Below are positions 11,101-23,800 of a stretch of 64,000 nt of DNA, piece after piece (positions within the stretch are counted from its first letter, which is position 1; each line of letters begins with the position of its first letter). The DNA is taken from NCBI GenBank assembly GCA_022316685.1, contig JAKJHU010000054.1, positions 3,260,501-3,324,500 on the forward strand. Reading direction: 5' to 3'. The stretch comes from Progne subis subis. Its lineage: Eukaryota > Chordata > Aves > Passeriformes > Hirundinidae. The notes below the pieces were generated by a model, which had not been told where the DNA came from, did not search any database, and saw only the letters and a program-made list of their open reading frames with translations. The translations under genes and the position numbers were made by a program.

Positions 11101-13050
11101 ACTGAGCTCGGAAGGCCTCAGCACTGGGGTCATCAGCTTAAGTTTCCTTGGAGTCTTAATTTCCTTAGCTTGTCACAGCATCAAATTACCAAGTGGCTGT
11201 TAACCACTCACATCTCGGTGCTTCCCTTTGATGCTTGTTGTCAGTGATTTAAGGGTGCAAATGAGCAACAGCGAAGAACCGGGAATAATCCCTGGGTGCA
11301 GGGTAGAGCAGTCCAGGCAGGGGATGACAGCGGAGGCCCCAGCAGCACTCACCCTCCTGGTGACACACAGCTGGCAAAACCTGGTGCCAGGGGTAGGAGG
11401 GGTGAGCATCCAACACGGATACAGTACATCACTTGCAGGCAAGTGAAATGTGGAGCCACAGAGCGAGGAAGTGAGGGGTAGGATGTGCTTGAGTATGTGT
11501 AAAAACGGCCCCAAGGGGCTGGAGATTGAGGAGGGAGAAATCCCTACACATCACACTCCTCCCAGCAAAGGCCTCAGGATGCTCATGGTGAAATTGCCAC
11601 CTCACCTCCCCGCCGAGGGCACAGGCCAGGAGGAGCTGTGGGCAGCTGCTTCTGCAGTCTGTTACTGAGCTGTGTTGTAGGGACTGGATACATCCTCAAA
11701 GGAGGAAAAGGACCTGGGAGTACAAGCTGTTCCCTGCTATGACCCCTCGCCCCAGCTACAGGAAGGTGGGCTCCTGTTCTCACAGGAACAACCCTGTGTG
11801 TGTCAGGATCCCCAGGGATGCATCCTGGCTCCTGAGACGTAACACAGGGAAGGCCACAGGGAATTACTGAGCTTTATCCCCTGCTGATCTTCCAGTCCTG
11901 TACAGCTCACAGCCCCTGCCACCTCTCTCTCCTGTCACCATCAGCCCCTGGCATCTACGCAGGCTGTGCTCACCTGGCTAAAGGAAAGCAGCATGAAAGC
12001 CAGCTGCTCCTGGCACCTCTCCATCAGGGAAACAACTGGGGAACAACAGGAACACAATGACACTGCTGACACAAGGAGGAAAAGGGGCAGAACAGTGGTA
12101 TGCTGGGAGCTGGTGGGCAGCCTGTGCATTTGGACCAGCTCCAGCCAGGTTCTGCCTGAAATCCTTCCCAGAGCAGAGGAGCAGTCAGGCCTGACTAGGG
12201 TAAAGGTGACACTGGAAAGTTTTACACCCTCCTCTGTCCAGGCAGCACAGAACAGGACCTCCAGCAGCAGTTGGGATGGCCATGGTGGTCCAGAGAGGCC
12301 ACCCTGCCCTGCTGACTGCAGGCTGCATGCCCACCCTTCCCAGCAAGGGAAACACAACTCCCCTCCCTGCCCTCTTCTTCACTGGCTGAAGTCAGGACGT
12401 GAAACACCTGCCTGTCCCTCACCCCTGTTTTCCAGCAGGTGCAAGGAATATTTACCACCCAGGCCCACCGAAAGAAAGATGTGTCATTTTGTCACCAGTT
12501 TATGGCTGGGTGCTTTAATCTTCAAGATACATCATGGAGATCTGAGGAATCAGGACCAGTAGCAGGAACTGCCCAAACCACCTGTTTGTGTAGGAGCTAG
12601 TGAAGTGATCCCTAGTGCCCACTGCTTCCCATGGACATCATTAGCTTTTCCAGCATGGAAAGTAATGTTTCCTGCCAATTTCTGCCCAAAAATCACTCTG
12701 ATCTTTTGAGTGATTTGGTCTTCAGAATGAAGGTGAGCATGAAAATGCATCAGCAAGTGCCAGAGCCACAACTGCAGAGGCTTTTCCTCTGCAGGCAGTG
12801 AACACTTGTGTCTCCCATGATGCCATTCCAGCACTGTAATCCCATGCAAAGGGATGGACTGGCAGGCAGTGAGGATCCTGGAAAGCTCGCTCTGCCCCCG
12901 GGCTGGGTTTACTCCAAGCATGCAGCTGGAAGTGGCACAAGGCTTTGGAGAGGAGGCAGAGAGCAATCCTGCGCAACCAGCAGACACAGTGGTGCCTCAG
13001 GCTCCAAAGGGGATTACGGAAATCCACAGCGGAAAACACAGGGCATGTGT
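8161..13050. other. Intergenic region, no gene seen
   Basis: About 4.9 kb between VPS37D and the DNAJC30 3' end. It is GC-rich with many overlapping open frames on both strands, none with a known domain, transmembrane pattern or coherent exon chain. It contains a short (GTCT)n repeat at 9685-9705. Isolated splice-like sites (for example ccctgcag before 10182) could not be assembled into a gene. Confidence 0.45.
9685..9705. repeat. (CTGT)n microsatellite
   Basis: Five perfect tetranucleotide copies in intergenic sequence. Confidence 0.9.
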
Positions 13051-14179
13051 GCTTTTAACTTTTCACCTTTAATATTCTTCTGCTGGGACAAAACACAACC
13101 CAGGGGCTGGGTTATGAGGCAACAAGGGCTGGGCTCCTGCTCATCCCAGCAAAGCCAGTGATGCACACAGACCTTGGCACACTCAGCCCACTGCCATGGA
13201 GCTTCTCCCCGCAGGGAGCAGCAGCACAGCACAGGTGAATCCTCACCCAAGGAGAGAGAAGCTTCTGAGAAACACAATCTTTAGCTCTTAGAGCACTTCA
13301 GTATATTTAAGTAGGCAAATACACATGTGCAAATGAAGCTCAGGTAGCTGTAAAACACAGAGAATAGCACTCGGTGCTCACGGGCGCACCCTGGCCAGAG
13401 GCTCAGAGGGAAGGGCTTGTGTAAAGCTCCTGGCAGGCCCTGGACAGGACAGAGGACTTCAGACACCAGAGTGCTGTGCCTGCACCTCCAGGCAATGTCA
13501 CACACTGACCAGGGCATGAGCCACCATGGGCTCGAGTTTCATTTTTCAACTCTGAATCCAAGGCTTCTACACCCACCGTTCTGAGCAGGGTGATGCAGTT
13601 TGGACATGAAAAGCTCCCCGGAGATGCAGGGCCAGCAGGTGTGACAGCACAGAGGTGGCAGGTCTGGCATCAGCAGAAACCAGAGCCTCACCTGAGCTGG
13701 AGTGAGCGCAGCCCTGATGACACACAGCACTCCTGTCAGCTGCGGCTCACAGCAGGCACCTGGGGCACACCAAGGTCACACAGCTGTGCCAGCGGAGGAG
13801 ACACATCCCAGTCCAGAGCCCTGTGTTCGCCTGCCAGGCACTGTGTCTGCAGGTGGCACTGGCAGAGAGGGCAGAGTTCCTGCACCACCTCTGCAAGGTC
13901 ACAGCACGGCCATGTCTGTGGACCAGGGCACACCGAGGGTATCCAGAGGTCACATCCTGTGCCAGCCAGGGGCTGTATGCCTGAGGGTCACGCTGGCAGA
14001 GGGGCCAGCTCACAGCCTACAAAGCCTGCCAGTCATACACCGTCCCTGAAGGTCACATTGGCAGTGAAATGTCACAGCCTGAGCAGCAGATACGAGGTTT
14101 TGGCCAAGGGCCCGCTGCCGAGGCTCCTGGTGACGCTGTGGAGCCAGGTGCGCTCCCCGGAGGCTGCCCGATCCCGCCG
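13051..14179 (-). other. Probable DNAJC30 3' UTR
   Basis: On the minus strand downstream of the DNAJC30 stop. The first polyadenylation-like hexamer is ATTAAA at 13073-13068 (plus-strand TTTAAT), which would give a 3' UTR of about 1.1 kb. No other gene is seen here. This is inference from the hexamer alone. Confidence 0.3.
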
Positions 14180-14806
14180 TCACTTGAGGCCGTAGAGGAT
14201 GGCAAGACCCAGGAAGAAGAGGAGGCCGATCGAGAGTTCCGAGAGGGCCCTAAGGCGCCCGTGTGTCGCGGCCTCCTCCCGCCGGAGGCGCAGCTGCTCC
14301 CGCCGCGCCCGCAGCAGCTGCTCCCGCTGCAGCTGCTCCCCGTAGTGCGCGCGGTAGAACGCGTCGAAGTCGAAGGGCGGCGGGACGGGCCCCATGCGGG
14401 CAGTGGGGGCGCGGGGCGGCGGCGGGGCGGCGGCGGGAGGGCGGCCCGGAGGCCGGGGCGCGTCGCGCAGCTCCTCGGCGCTCAGGAGGCCCCGGTCGTA
14501 CTTGCGGCGCAGCGCGGCGCTGCCCAGCACCCGGTATGCCTCGCTGACGGCGGCGAAGCGAGCGGCCGCGGCCGCGCTGCCGGCGTTGCGGTCGGGGTGG
14601 TACCGGAACGACTGCTCGTAGTACGCCGTCTTGATCTGCGCCGCCGTCGCCGTGGACGGGACCCCCAGCAACTCGTAGAGGTTGGAGCGCGGCCGCGGGG
14701 CTCCGGCGCCGCCCGTCTGCGCGGCGCGGAACGGCGGCGGGGCGCGGCCGGGCCGCGGGGCCGCGGGGAGGAGCCGCCGCAGCCGCCCGAGCACCAGCGG
14801 CTCCAT
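14180..14806 (-). CDS. DNAJC30: DNAJC30, mitochondrial J-domain protein
   Basis: Intronless gene of about 208 residues. Mammalian DNAJC30 is a mitochondrial inner-membrane J protein linked to ATP synthase and to complex I maintenance. The start used is the ATG at 14806 ([14 protein letters not shown]); the frame stays open upstream to 14866 but has no ATG there. The first 40 residues are rich in Arg, Ala and Pro and almost free of acidic residues, as in a mitochondrial presequence. The J domain runs from about residue 43 (NLYELLGV) with the catalytic HPD at about 70-72 and the closing [15 protein letters not shown] hydrophobic segment near the C-terminus ([17 protein letters not shown]) fits the single membrane span. 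The gene lies head to head with BUD23, as in mammals. Confidence 0.93.
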   Translation of the reverse strand: MEPLVLGRLRRLLPAAPRPGRAPPPFRAAQTGGAGAPRPRSNLYELLGVPSTATAAQIKTAYYEQSFRYHPDRNAGSAAAAARFAAVSEAYRVLGSAALRRKYDRGLLSAEELRDAPRPPGRPPAAAPPPPRAPTARMGPVPPPFDFDAFYRAHYGEQLQREQLLRARREQLRLRREEAATHGRLRALSELSIGLLFFLGLAILYGLK

Positions 14807-14940
14807 GGGGCCCTCAGCGCCCGGCCGCCGCCATGCCCCACGGGCGGCGCGCACGAGTGACGTCACAGGTACGTGGCCGGCCGCGTGCTTACGTCACGCG
14901 GCGGCGTGGTCGCTGGGCAGTGACGTCACGCGGCCGCAGC
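14807..14940. promoter_or_regulatory. Bidirectional DNAJC30/BUD23 promoter with three CRE-like sites
   Basis: Only 134 bp separate the two start codons. The interval holds two perfect TGACGTCA octamers (14858-14865 and 14921-14928) and one variant TTACGTCA (14889-14896), the binding motif of CREB/ATF proteins. It is within a CpG island (about 14250-15030) and has no TATA box. The last octamer ends 12 bp before the BUD23 ATG, so it may lie in the 5' UTR. Confidence 0.75.
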
Positions 14941-17900
14941 ATGGCGGGCAGCGGCCGCCGGCCCGAGCACCGCGGGCCGCCCGAGCTGGTGAGCGGGGAC
15001 GGGGAGGAACCGAGCTGCTCCGCCTCACCGCCCCCGGGCCTCACCGCCCCGCCGCTCTCTCGTTACAGTTCTACGATGAGGCCGAGGCGCGGAAGTACAC
15101 CCAGAAGTACGGCGGGACCGGCGCTGCGGGGCCGCGGGGCTGGGAGGGGTCTCGTCATGGGGTGGACATCGACGGGACTCAGCGGGGAAGGGGGGGTTGG
15201 TCCTGGATCCTGCCGGCAGTGGTGGGGGATGGATCCGGCCGCGAGGGACTGGGGGTCCGGGCCCGGCATGTGGCAGCGGCGGGGTGTGGGGGAGCGGAGG
15301 GGAGGGCAGAGGCTCAGATCCTGGCGTGAGGCGAAGAAGGGGTGCTCAGGTCTTGCCGTGAGGCGGTGAGCGTTCAAACCTAGCAGTGTGAGGGGATGTC
15401 GCCGTGGGGTTGCCGCCCATCGCCCACGCTGTGCCTTTGCCTCAGCTCCCGGGTGGTGGAGATCCAGTCACAGATGTCGGAGCGCGCTGTGGAGCTGCTG
15501 GGGCTGCCCGAGGACCGTGCGTGCCTCCTCCTGGACGTGGGGTGAGCGGGGCTCTGCCCGGTCCGTGCTGGGCCTGGAGGGGTGCACAGGGCAAGGGGAC
15601 AGCCGGGTCCCACTGCACCGGTGTCTTTTGTGGGCTGGAGAAGAGGGACAGGCTGCGGTAATGGTCCTTGTGCCTGGCCAGCAGCAGCCTCAGACCGGCC
15701 CTGTGATCCCAGCACTTTCCCCTTTCCTCCCTCCAGCTGCGGCTCAGGGCTGAGTGGGGATTATATCACCGAGGAGGGTCACTACTGGATCGGCATGGAC
15801 ATCAGCCCTGCCATGCTGGGTGAGCACAGCTTCCCCTGATACCCTCAGAGGCCCCAAGGGGGGAGCTGATTGCCTGAGCTGTGCTCTGTTCTGTGCAGAT
15901 GTGGCCGTGGAGAGGGAGGTGGAAGGAGACCTTCTCCTTGCAGATGTGGGTCATGGCATTCCCTTCAGGCCTGGCATGTTTGATGGCTGCATCAGGTGAG
16001 TCTGTGCACGTAGCTGAGCTCTGCTGATGCCCCACAGAACTGCACAGTACACGTGGTGAGAGGGACCAGCCTTGTCAGCCACTCTTTGCTCTGTGCTGCT
16101 TTGGCTCCATCACTCCAGGACAAACCTCCAAAGTTCTGGGTGGTAGAAATAGCTTGTGACAGCTGTTTCCCAAGTGGTGCTTGTTCTTTTGTGCTGGTGA
16201 GCCAGGAATTTTGTTGAAGAAAATAAAGTAAGACTGGGGGTGTTGTCAGGATGGCTGAGACCTGCACCAAGGAGCAGAACAAAGGATGTGGCATTGCTTA
16301 GGATCAAGGATTTGATGGTTGGTTTTGGGATGAAGGGGACAGAAGGACTTAACCTGCTTAGAAAACAGCTGGGAAGAAGCAGGGACTGTCCACTGCTGAG
16401 CCAAAAGCTCTGGTTTAGATTGCTTATTGGGAAAACCTGCTTGGCCAGGGAAGGGACACAGCTGAGCTCTGGAATGCTCATCAGGAGCTGTAATGATTGG
16501 ACTAGGAGTAACGGGTTCAGGCTGAAAGGGGGAAAGTTAGGTGAGATACACAGAAGAAATTCTTCCCTGTGAGGTGGTCAGGCCTGGCACAGGGTGCCCA
16601 GAGCAGCTGTGGCTGCCCCTGGATCCCTGGAAGTGCCCAAGGCCAGGTTGGACAGGGCTTGGAGCAGACTGGGACAGTGGGAGGTGTTTGCCCAAAGCAG
16701 GGGCTGGAACAGTCTGAGCTTTAAGGTCCCTTCCAACCCAAACCATTCTGTCATTTTATGATTTGAGCACTCGGACTAAAGGGGAAGCTTGGTGATGCTT
16801 TTGTCCTTTAATTTATGCACCTTGTTGAGTTTTGGCGTAGCAAGTCTCCAGAGGGGCTCGTGTAACTGCAAAACACAAGGCAAAGCAACACAGAAGAAAT
16901 GAAATCATTTCCCTGGCGCCCAGCACATGCCTAGTGCAGGAATTCAGCTGAAAGGGAATGGCAAGCTCTGGGAATGAGGCAACAACTCAGTGTCCTGGGG
17001 ATCTTCTTTTCCTTCTCAGCATCTCTGCGGTGCAGTGGCTCTGTAATGCTGACAAGAAATCACACAGCCCCCCAAAACGCCTCTACAGATTCTTCTCCAC
17101 TCTTTACACTGCCCTGGTAAGTGCCACCCTCTACCAGCCTGGTCTCTGCCGCTCTTACGTCTTTGCTTTTTAGCAAGATATTTCAAGACAGGTTGCTTTA
17201 AGTAAACGCTGCCCTGAAGCAGGACTGGCAGGAGCACCCACTGCCTGCCTTCTGGCCTGGTGCTGCTTCTCATCAAGGCCAGACTCCATGGCCTCAGTGC
17301 TCTTTTCCAAGCTCAACAGTTCCATGATTCTGTGATGCCTGCTGTGCCTCGCTGGCTCTGTGGGCTGAGCAGCTCTCCTGGGAGCCTCGTCCCAGAGGTT
17401 TTGGGGAGGATGGGGCTGGCATGGGGTGAGCCAGAGGGGTTGCCTGCACTGAGGCAGGTGTGTGATCAGCTTTATTTCCTGCAGGCACGAGGATCCCGAG
17501 CTGTGCTGCAGTTGTACCCCGAGAACTCGGAGCAGGTATGACCTGCCAATCAGTCAGGAAGGGGCACAGGCAGAGAGGTCACATACTGTTTGGGGTTCTG
17601 AATGCGTTGTGTTCTTCCACATCAACACCATGTCTCTGTCCTGCCTGCCACTTCTAAAGCTCTTCAAAAGCCCCAAAAAATAACCTGCAAGGAGGGTACC
17701 TTGTGCAATTCCTGTAGTTTGATAGATTGTCTTGGGCTGAGCTTAATAATTAAAGTGGCGGGACAGGATGTGAATGTGGGTTTGAAGACTGGCTGTAGTC
17801 ATCAGCGCTGCACTTTAACTCAGGTCTGGATAATCCAGCCCAACCCCTCTCCTGGAGAGTCTGCTCTGCCAGCTAACCCAGGCTAGACTGAGGAGCAGGG

Positions 17901-20284
17901 AGAACCAGCAAAGGCAGGGAATTGGTGTCTGGGTGGTACTGCAGAAGGGGGAGAGCTTAGCAGGAGGACAAATCCATTTTGGGAATGCCCAGTCAGGTGT
18001 GGTCCTCCCAGAGGTCTTTTGGGCTTTCTTGGGGGGATGATTACTAAATAACTCTGCACCTGCTGCTTTTCCCAGCTGGAGCTCATCACAGCCCAAGCCA
18101 TGAGAGCTGGATTTACAGGAGGAATGGTGGTTGATTACCCCAACAGTGCCAAAGCCAAGAAGTGAGTCCTGGATCTCTGTGTGTGTGTTTGGGCTGAGGC
18201 CAGGGTTCAGCAGTGATTTTTTTTCTCCCTGAGCTGTTCTCTCTCCCATTATACAGTCCTGCACAGAGGTTAAAGCTTAGATCTGTCTCTGTTATAAACC
18301 ATCTCAGTCTGGGGACTGAGGCTCACGTGCTGAATCCCATGTTCACGCTCATTCTTGTTCTTTCAGGTTCTTCCTCTGTCTCTTTGTTGGGACATCTGGC
18401 ACATTACCAAAGGTGAGGGCCTCCTTGAGGCACTAGAGCTGCTGTCCTGGCTGCTGGGTGATGTGGAAGAGCTGTGGGCAGTGTGGGAGCCAAACAGCTC
18501 TGAGTGCAATGTGACTTCATTCATACATTTTCTGCCAGTCACCACGCCCTGCTCTCATATGATCAGCCTGGTTTGGGTTGGAAGGGACCCTAAAGCTCAT
18601 CTTGTTCCAGCCCCCTGCCGTGGGCAGGGACACCTTCCACTGTCCCAGGCTGCTCCAAGCCCTGTCCAACCTGGCCTTGGACACTTCCAGGGATCCAGGG
18701 GCAGCCACAGCTGCTCTGGGCACCCTGTGCCAGGGCTGCCCACCCTCACAAGGGAGAATTTCTTCCAATATCCAATTTAACCCTTCCCTCTTTAAAGCCT
18801 TTCTTCTGACATCTGCTTTTCTTTGCCGTGATTTCTGGAAGGCCAGTTTGTTCCTGCTCTGGTTCTTCCCCTTGCATTCCCCTTAGTTTTGATGGGCTGG
18901 CTAACAGCTGTGCCTGGCCCAGAGGAGAACACAACTTCCCAATTTTGCTTTCCAGGGCCTTGGGACCGAGTGTGCCGCTGAAGAGCTGCACCAGGCGAAG
19001 TTCACCAATGAGAGGTATTGTGTGGGGGAGGCTCCAGCAGGGAGTGGGGGGCTTGGAGGGCCGAGTTTTACTGGGGACCACACTGCTGCTGTGTGAGAAG
19101 CAATGGGACGGCAAGGACGGGGAGGACTCACAGCAGCCCAGGAGAGAGCTGCTTTATCTTCCCAAGGGCCTGGACACGGGGAACCAAACTAGTTAGCTCC
19201 CAGGGCTCTTCCATGGGGCTTTCTTCATTCAGGTGTGCTTTCTGTCCAGCACCGGGTTCTCCAGCTGAGGCCAGTGATGTGAGAGAGGGAATGTTACAGG
19301 GCTCATGATGGAGCCATGGAGGCAGGCTGCTGTGCCTGAGTCCTGGAATTCCCTTTTTCCTCCTGTCCAGGTTTGCTCAGCTCTGTTGAGCTGTGGCCTG
19401 GGGGTTTCTCCTGCTGGCCAAGTCTCTTCCCACAGCAGTGGTGCAGGAAGGAGCCCCTTTTGCAGCCAGTGGGAGGGACAAAACAAAAACCAGAGGAAAA
19501 GTCGTCGTGGCTGCCAGGAGCTTGTGGCTGCCATGTTTTCCTGCCTCGTACATTGCTGTTCCCTATTCACTTAGTCTAGGGGGTACCTGGCCTTGGAGGG
19601 CAGTAGCAGAGCTGGGAACTGTGTAGGAGGTCTAACTTTGCCTTGTTTGGTGTAGAGCAGACAAGGGGAAGGTGGCAAGGACGGTGCACAAGCCCGTCAT
19701 CCCCTGAGGTGCCAGAGTGCAGCACCCTGTGTGACACAGGGGATGGCATGGGGCTGTGCTGGACTGCTGGAGTTCATAGGTCAGGATCCCTTGGCTCTGA
19801 GCCAGGGCTGGAATCATCTTCCTCCTCCAGTGTGGCTGGAGTTTGGCCCCCTGCCCCAGGGCTGGCTGAGCCTTTTGCCATGGGGTGGTGGGAGAGAAAC
19901 TCACTGCTTTTGTGACCCTGTTCTGGATGACAGTCCTCTGGGGCAGAGAAATGTACCCCCATGCCTCAGTTCCTCTCCAGCTGCTGTGCACTTTCCCCAC
20001 AGGACACGGTTCAGGAACATCAAGGGCAAGTCTGTGAAGAAAAGCCGGGACTGGATCCTGGAGAAGAAGGAGCGCAGACGCCGCCAGGGCAAGTGAGTTC
20101 AGCTGGGTCCTGCCTCAGAGGCTGTGCTGGCCTGCTGTCACCTGTCCAAACCCCTGCCACAGAGCTGCTCCCTTCCCCTCCCGAGGTGACCTGCAGGTGG
20201 TGCTGAGCTGTTCCCTGCTTTTCCCACAGGGAGGTGCGACCAGACACGAAATACACAGGTCGGAAGCGCCGTCCTCACTTCTGA
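14941..20284 (+). CDS. BUD23: BUD23, 18S rRNA (guanine-N7) methyltransferase
   Basis: SAM-dependent enzyme that, with TRMT112, methylates a conserved guanine of 18S rRNA during small-subunit biogenesis. Twelve coding exons: 14941-14988, 15069-15106, 15446-15541, 15737-15819, 15899-15995, 17020-17116, 17485-17535, 18076-18161, 18367-18412, 18956-19014, 20003-20092 and 20230-20284. All junctions are GT-AG and in phase, giving 281 residues, the same length as human. The N-terminus is [19 protein letters not shown] motif I is LLDVGCGSGLSG (about 57-68), followed by [15 protein letters not shown], the acidic [28 protein letters not shown] and the strongly conserved [13 protein letters not shown]. 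The C-terminal part ([13 protein letters not shown], then [17 protein letters not shown] and GRKRRPHF) is basic and fits nuclear targeting. Two CR1 fragments lie in introns. Confidence 0.96.
16495..16765 (+). mobile_element. CR1 LINE fragment in BUD23 intron 5
   Basis: Sense-oriented CR1 3' region: AGAAGAAATTCTTCCCTGTG, GGTGCCCAGAGCAGCTGTGG, TTGGACAGGGCTTGGAGCAG and the terminal AAGGTCCCTTCCAACCCA. Confidence 0.9.
18557..18785 (-). mobile_element. CR1 LINE fragment in BUD23 intron 9
   Basis: Antisense CR1 3' region: GGTTTGGGTTGGAAGGGACC, CCCCTGCCGTGGGCAGGGAC, TTGGACACTTCCAGGGATCC and GAGAATTTCTTCCAATATCC. Confidence 0.92.
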
Positions 20285-20880
20285 ATGGCATGGAAGGTGG
20301 CACGTGGGTGCCTCCAGTGAGCCTCCTGTGGATGGCACAGATGGCACCCCGTGCCTGGGGACTTGCTGGGACTGCCCACTGTGGCTCTTAAAGACACAAA
20401 CTGGCTCAGGTGCTGCCAAACAGCAAAGCTTCCAGCCCTGTTTCCCTGGCAAAGGTGCAGACAGTGCTCTGGCCACTTGGGTGTCTGCAGTGCCATCACT
20501 TACCCTCCTGAGTGCAGTGAGGCAGCTGAGCTCCAGGTAAGCCAGGACGTGTTATCCAATTCCTCACTAAAGAGTCAGAAGTGTTTGCTGGTCTCCTGCG
20601 TCCTGCCCTTGGTGCTGGGAATACTGAGGTGGGAATGTGGTACCTCGTTCCCTGCCAGCTTCCCCTCTCCCTGCAGAGGATCCACACTGTCAAGGCGTAG
20701 AGCCACGAGGGCAAAGTTGTTCCTGGCACAAGCGTTATTCCAACAGCGATTTTCTCCTGTCACTGCTTGGCACCAAGCCCACCCTGTTTGCTTTAGTGCT
20801 TCCAGGGTGGACCCCCCCATCACATCTTCCCTTCCCTTGAAACAAGGAGAGGTGCCGCCCAGAGCTTTACAGTTACAAAT
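20285..20880 (+). other. Probable BUD23 3' UTR
   Basis: Follows the TGA at 20282-20284. I saw no canonical AATAAA or ATTAAA on the plus strand up to about 21130, so the end is undefined; the transcript may use a variant signal and overlap the STX1A 3' end. Confidence 0.4.
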
Positions 20881-20881
20881 G

Positions 20882-23800
20882 TTTATTCTACATAAAAATT
20901 CCACAAAATGGGAAGCTGTTTTGCACCCAAAGCCTTGGGAGAAGAAAGGAATGCTAGCAGGGCAGGAAAGAGGGAAGAGGAGAAGAGAGGCAACATACAG
21001 TGTCATCCAGCCCAGTGAGACAGAGCAAGCCAGGGTCAAGATCCACATAGAAAACAAGGACACTTAGCTCACAGTACAGCAACAGTAGAACTCCACGGGG
21101 GGCTCGGAAAGCCTTCAAGTACATTAATTACAAAAAAAAACAAACAACCCAATCCCCAGTTCGAGTGCAAGCTGTGCGTGCCCCACGCTGCTCATGGAAT
21201 ACTGCATCAACACGCTCCCGGCATGGGGAGGGCAGGTGGCACTTGGAACAGAGGTGGTGGAACCCAAAGGACAAGCGGGTGCAGGTTGGGGGCTGGAAAG
21301 AAAAGGTGAAACATCTTCCCAAAGCACAACCACACTTGGTGATTTGGTCTGTACATGCAACGACAGGTAGGTGAAAAGGAACTCAGTGGGGCTTCCCATA
21401 GTGCAGGGGTAATTATTGCACCAAAACAACCTCCCCTCACAGCGAGGACAGCGTGAGCCTGCCTGTGGGGCAGCAGTGACAGCCTGCTCCTCATCTCCCT
21501 TGCTTCGGAGCCCAGCACTGCTGCTGCCCACAGGATCCCAGCAAAGTGCCAGCGGCCCTGGCTGGCCCCATCCCACCCCAGCTGCTCTGGGGGCTGCTGG
21601 CAGTGGTGGTGCCAACAAGGAGCAAGGGCCAAGAATCCCCCCCGGTGCAGTTCCTGGCCTTGTGCCTTGACACGGGTGCCACAGCCCTGATGTCAGGTGA
21701 GCTTGTGCCACTAAAGCCGCTGCCTGGAAGAAAAAAAAGTCACCTTGTGCTAGCAGTGGGCATGGCTGCAGGGCACGAGCATGGCTGCAGGGCAGGAGCC
21801 TGGGAGGAGGGTTTTCCTGCCTGTCCAGTGTTATTGCTTCCTGGAGGGGCCCTGGGGCTCTTGCTGGCCTGGCAGAGTAAGCAGGGATGGCAGTGGCAGG
21901 GAGCTGCTGAGGGACAGAGGCGTGGCTGCTCCCTTTTCCTGCAGCCAGGCATGTCCTGCTGGAGCAGAGACCCTGCCCTTGCCTGCCTCCTGGCCCTGCC
22001 TGCATGGTCCTGGTGCCCTAAGCCCTTCAGTGCACGCAGGCTGCAGTGCTGGAGCTCACATAGGTTGGTGCGAGACTGTGAAAGAAGGGGGCTCTGGTCT
22101 GGGACGTTCCCATGGCTGCACCCTGAGGGGCTGGGCAGTGCGGGGAACCAGGCTGGACCCACTTCCCGAGGGCAGCTGCATGCAACAGGGGCTGTACCGG
22201 GGGGCCTTGGGTGACAGTGGCAGGAAGGAGCTGTGGCAGGGCTGTTGCTGGGCAGGGCTGGCCCTGGGGGAGGCAGCGCTCTGGCTGCAGCCACTGCCTT
22301 TCCCCTGCACCCAGGGGCACCACGCACAGCCAGTGCCTGAGCCACAGCACCCTGCCAGCTTGTGGAGCAGCCTTGCCCTGGTGCTGGTGGGAGCGGGGAG
22401 GTGACGCTGCCTGAGGCTGGAATACTGGCTGCCATCAAGTGTCCGTTTTCTGCTCCCAGCACCTGACTGCCAGCCCCTGTGCCAGTGAGCCTAGCCTACC
22501 TTGGGACTCCTCTGTGGTGCTCTGGCATGTGCACAGGCCAGCCAGAGCCCTGGGCTCTGCAGAGGAAGGTGAGGGCAGAGCCCTGGCCCTAGACTGAGGG
22601 AAGCAGGCAATGGCAGTACTGGGGCTCGGACCCCACAGGAGCTGCATCTGTGTTGTGGGCATGGCACAGGGCACCCAGGCTGTCCCAGAGCACCCCACTG
22701 AGAGCAGGTGCCTCTCTGGTGGCTGGGCAGAAGGGCAGGGTGCCAGGAGCAGCAGGGCGCCGGGAGGTGGCAAACAGGCAGTCAGGCCCTGGCCTGTTCA
22801 GAGCCGGACTGGGTACAGGAGGAGGAAAGCTGCTGCTCCTCGCTTGCAAGGGGCTGGATGCAGTAAGGGCTGCTCCCAGGACCACAACAGGAGAAAGCCC
22901 AACTGCTTCCAACTCCTGGCCATGGATATGAAAAAGCAAGGCTGGAGCAGCCCTGCCTGCAGGTGAGTGCTGCCAGGGGCTGTGGACATCAGCAACAACC
23001 CCAAACCCTGGCGGGCAGAGTCCAGGCCTGTGGGCAGGAGGAGCCAGGACCATCTTGTTCCAGGGCTGAGAGCACTGCGGTGAGGCTGTGGTGCAGGACT
23101 ATCCTGCCCTGTCAGGCCAGCATCCAGGAGCAGCGCTGTCCCCCACATGCCCTGTTCCTGTCCACAGGCAACTGTGATGGCCCCAAGCAGCAACTCCTTA
23201 CTCCATGCTGCTCCATCAGGCACCCTCCACCTGCAGCGGCACATCCAGCCTTCGGCACCCTGCTGGGGCGAGGGCTCACGCAGGGAGGGGACAGCCCTGC
23301 CACTGGAGGAGGGAGGGATGGAGCCCCAGAGCCAGGCACAGTCACTGGCCAGGCAGGGCTGGGCAGAGCGCACCCCTGGGGAAGGGCCCCGAAGAGAAGC
23401 AGCCCAAGGGAAGGTGTTTGCAAGCACAGATGCGGCTGACAGACACGAGAGCTGGAGGTGATGGGCAAGCTGGGGAGGTTGGCTGGGCACCGTACTCCCA
23501 AGGACCCCTAACACCCATCATCCCCCCTCCTCCTCAGCTGTCACTAACACAGACTGCCCATCACGGGACGAGCAGCAGCGCCCAAGGGCACTTCTGTCCC
23601 CACCCCGGTCCCAGCCAGCCCCCCAGCCTGGAGCAGTGATGAGAGCTCGGGTTCCCCCCCAGGGTCCCCCTTGCGCCCATCACCATCTCCCGCCCCCCGC
23701 CTGCGCCCCGGGGCCGGAGCTCCCTCCACACAGACGCACCGCACCGCACACACAGCGTCACAAACAACCATGCATTAGAAACTGAAATGCTGCTGGGAGG

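Noticed and set aside
8161..13050. Possible unannotated gene between VPS37D and DNAJC30
   Set aside because: Individual splice-like sites exist, but no chain of exons gives a consistent frame or recognisable protein on either strand.
14069..14860. 263-codon plus-strand open frame opposite DNAJC30
   Set aside because: It is the antisense shadow of the DNAJC30 exon; its Arg/Ala/Gly-rich composition reflects GC bias.
14807..14866. Upstream extension of DNAJC30 to a 228-codon frame
   Set aside because: No ATG in the extension, it would run through the shared promoter, and the ATG at 14806 gives a proper mitochondrial presequence.
21124..22005. 293-codon minus-strand open frame between BUD23 and STX1A
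   Set aside because: Low-complexity Pro/Ala/Gly/Ser composition, no domain, overlapping open frames on the other strand; better read as STX1A 3' UTR.
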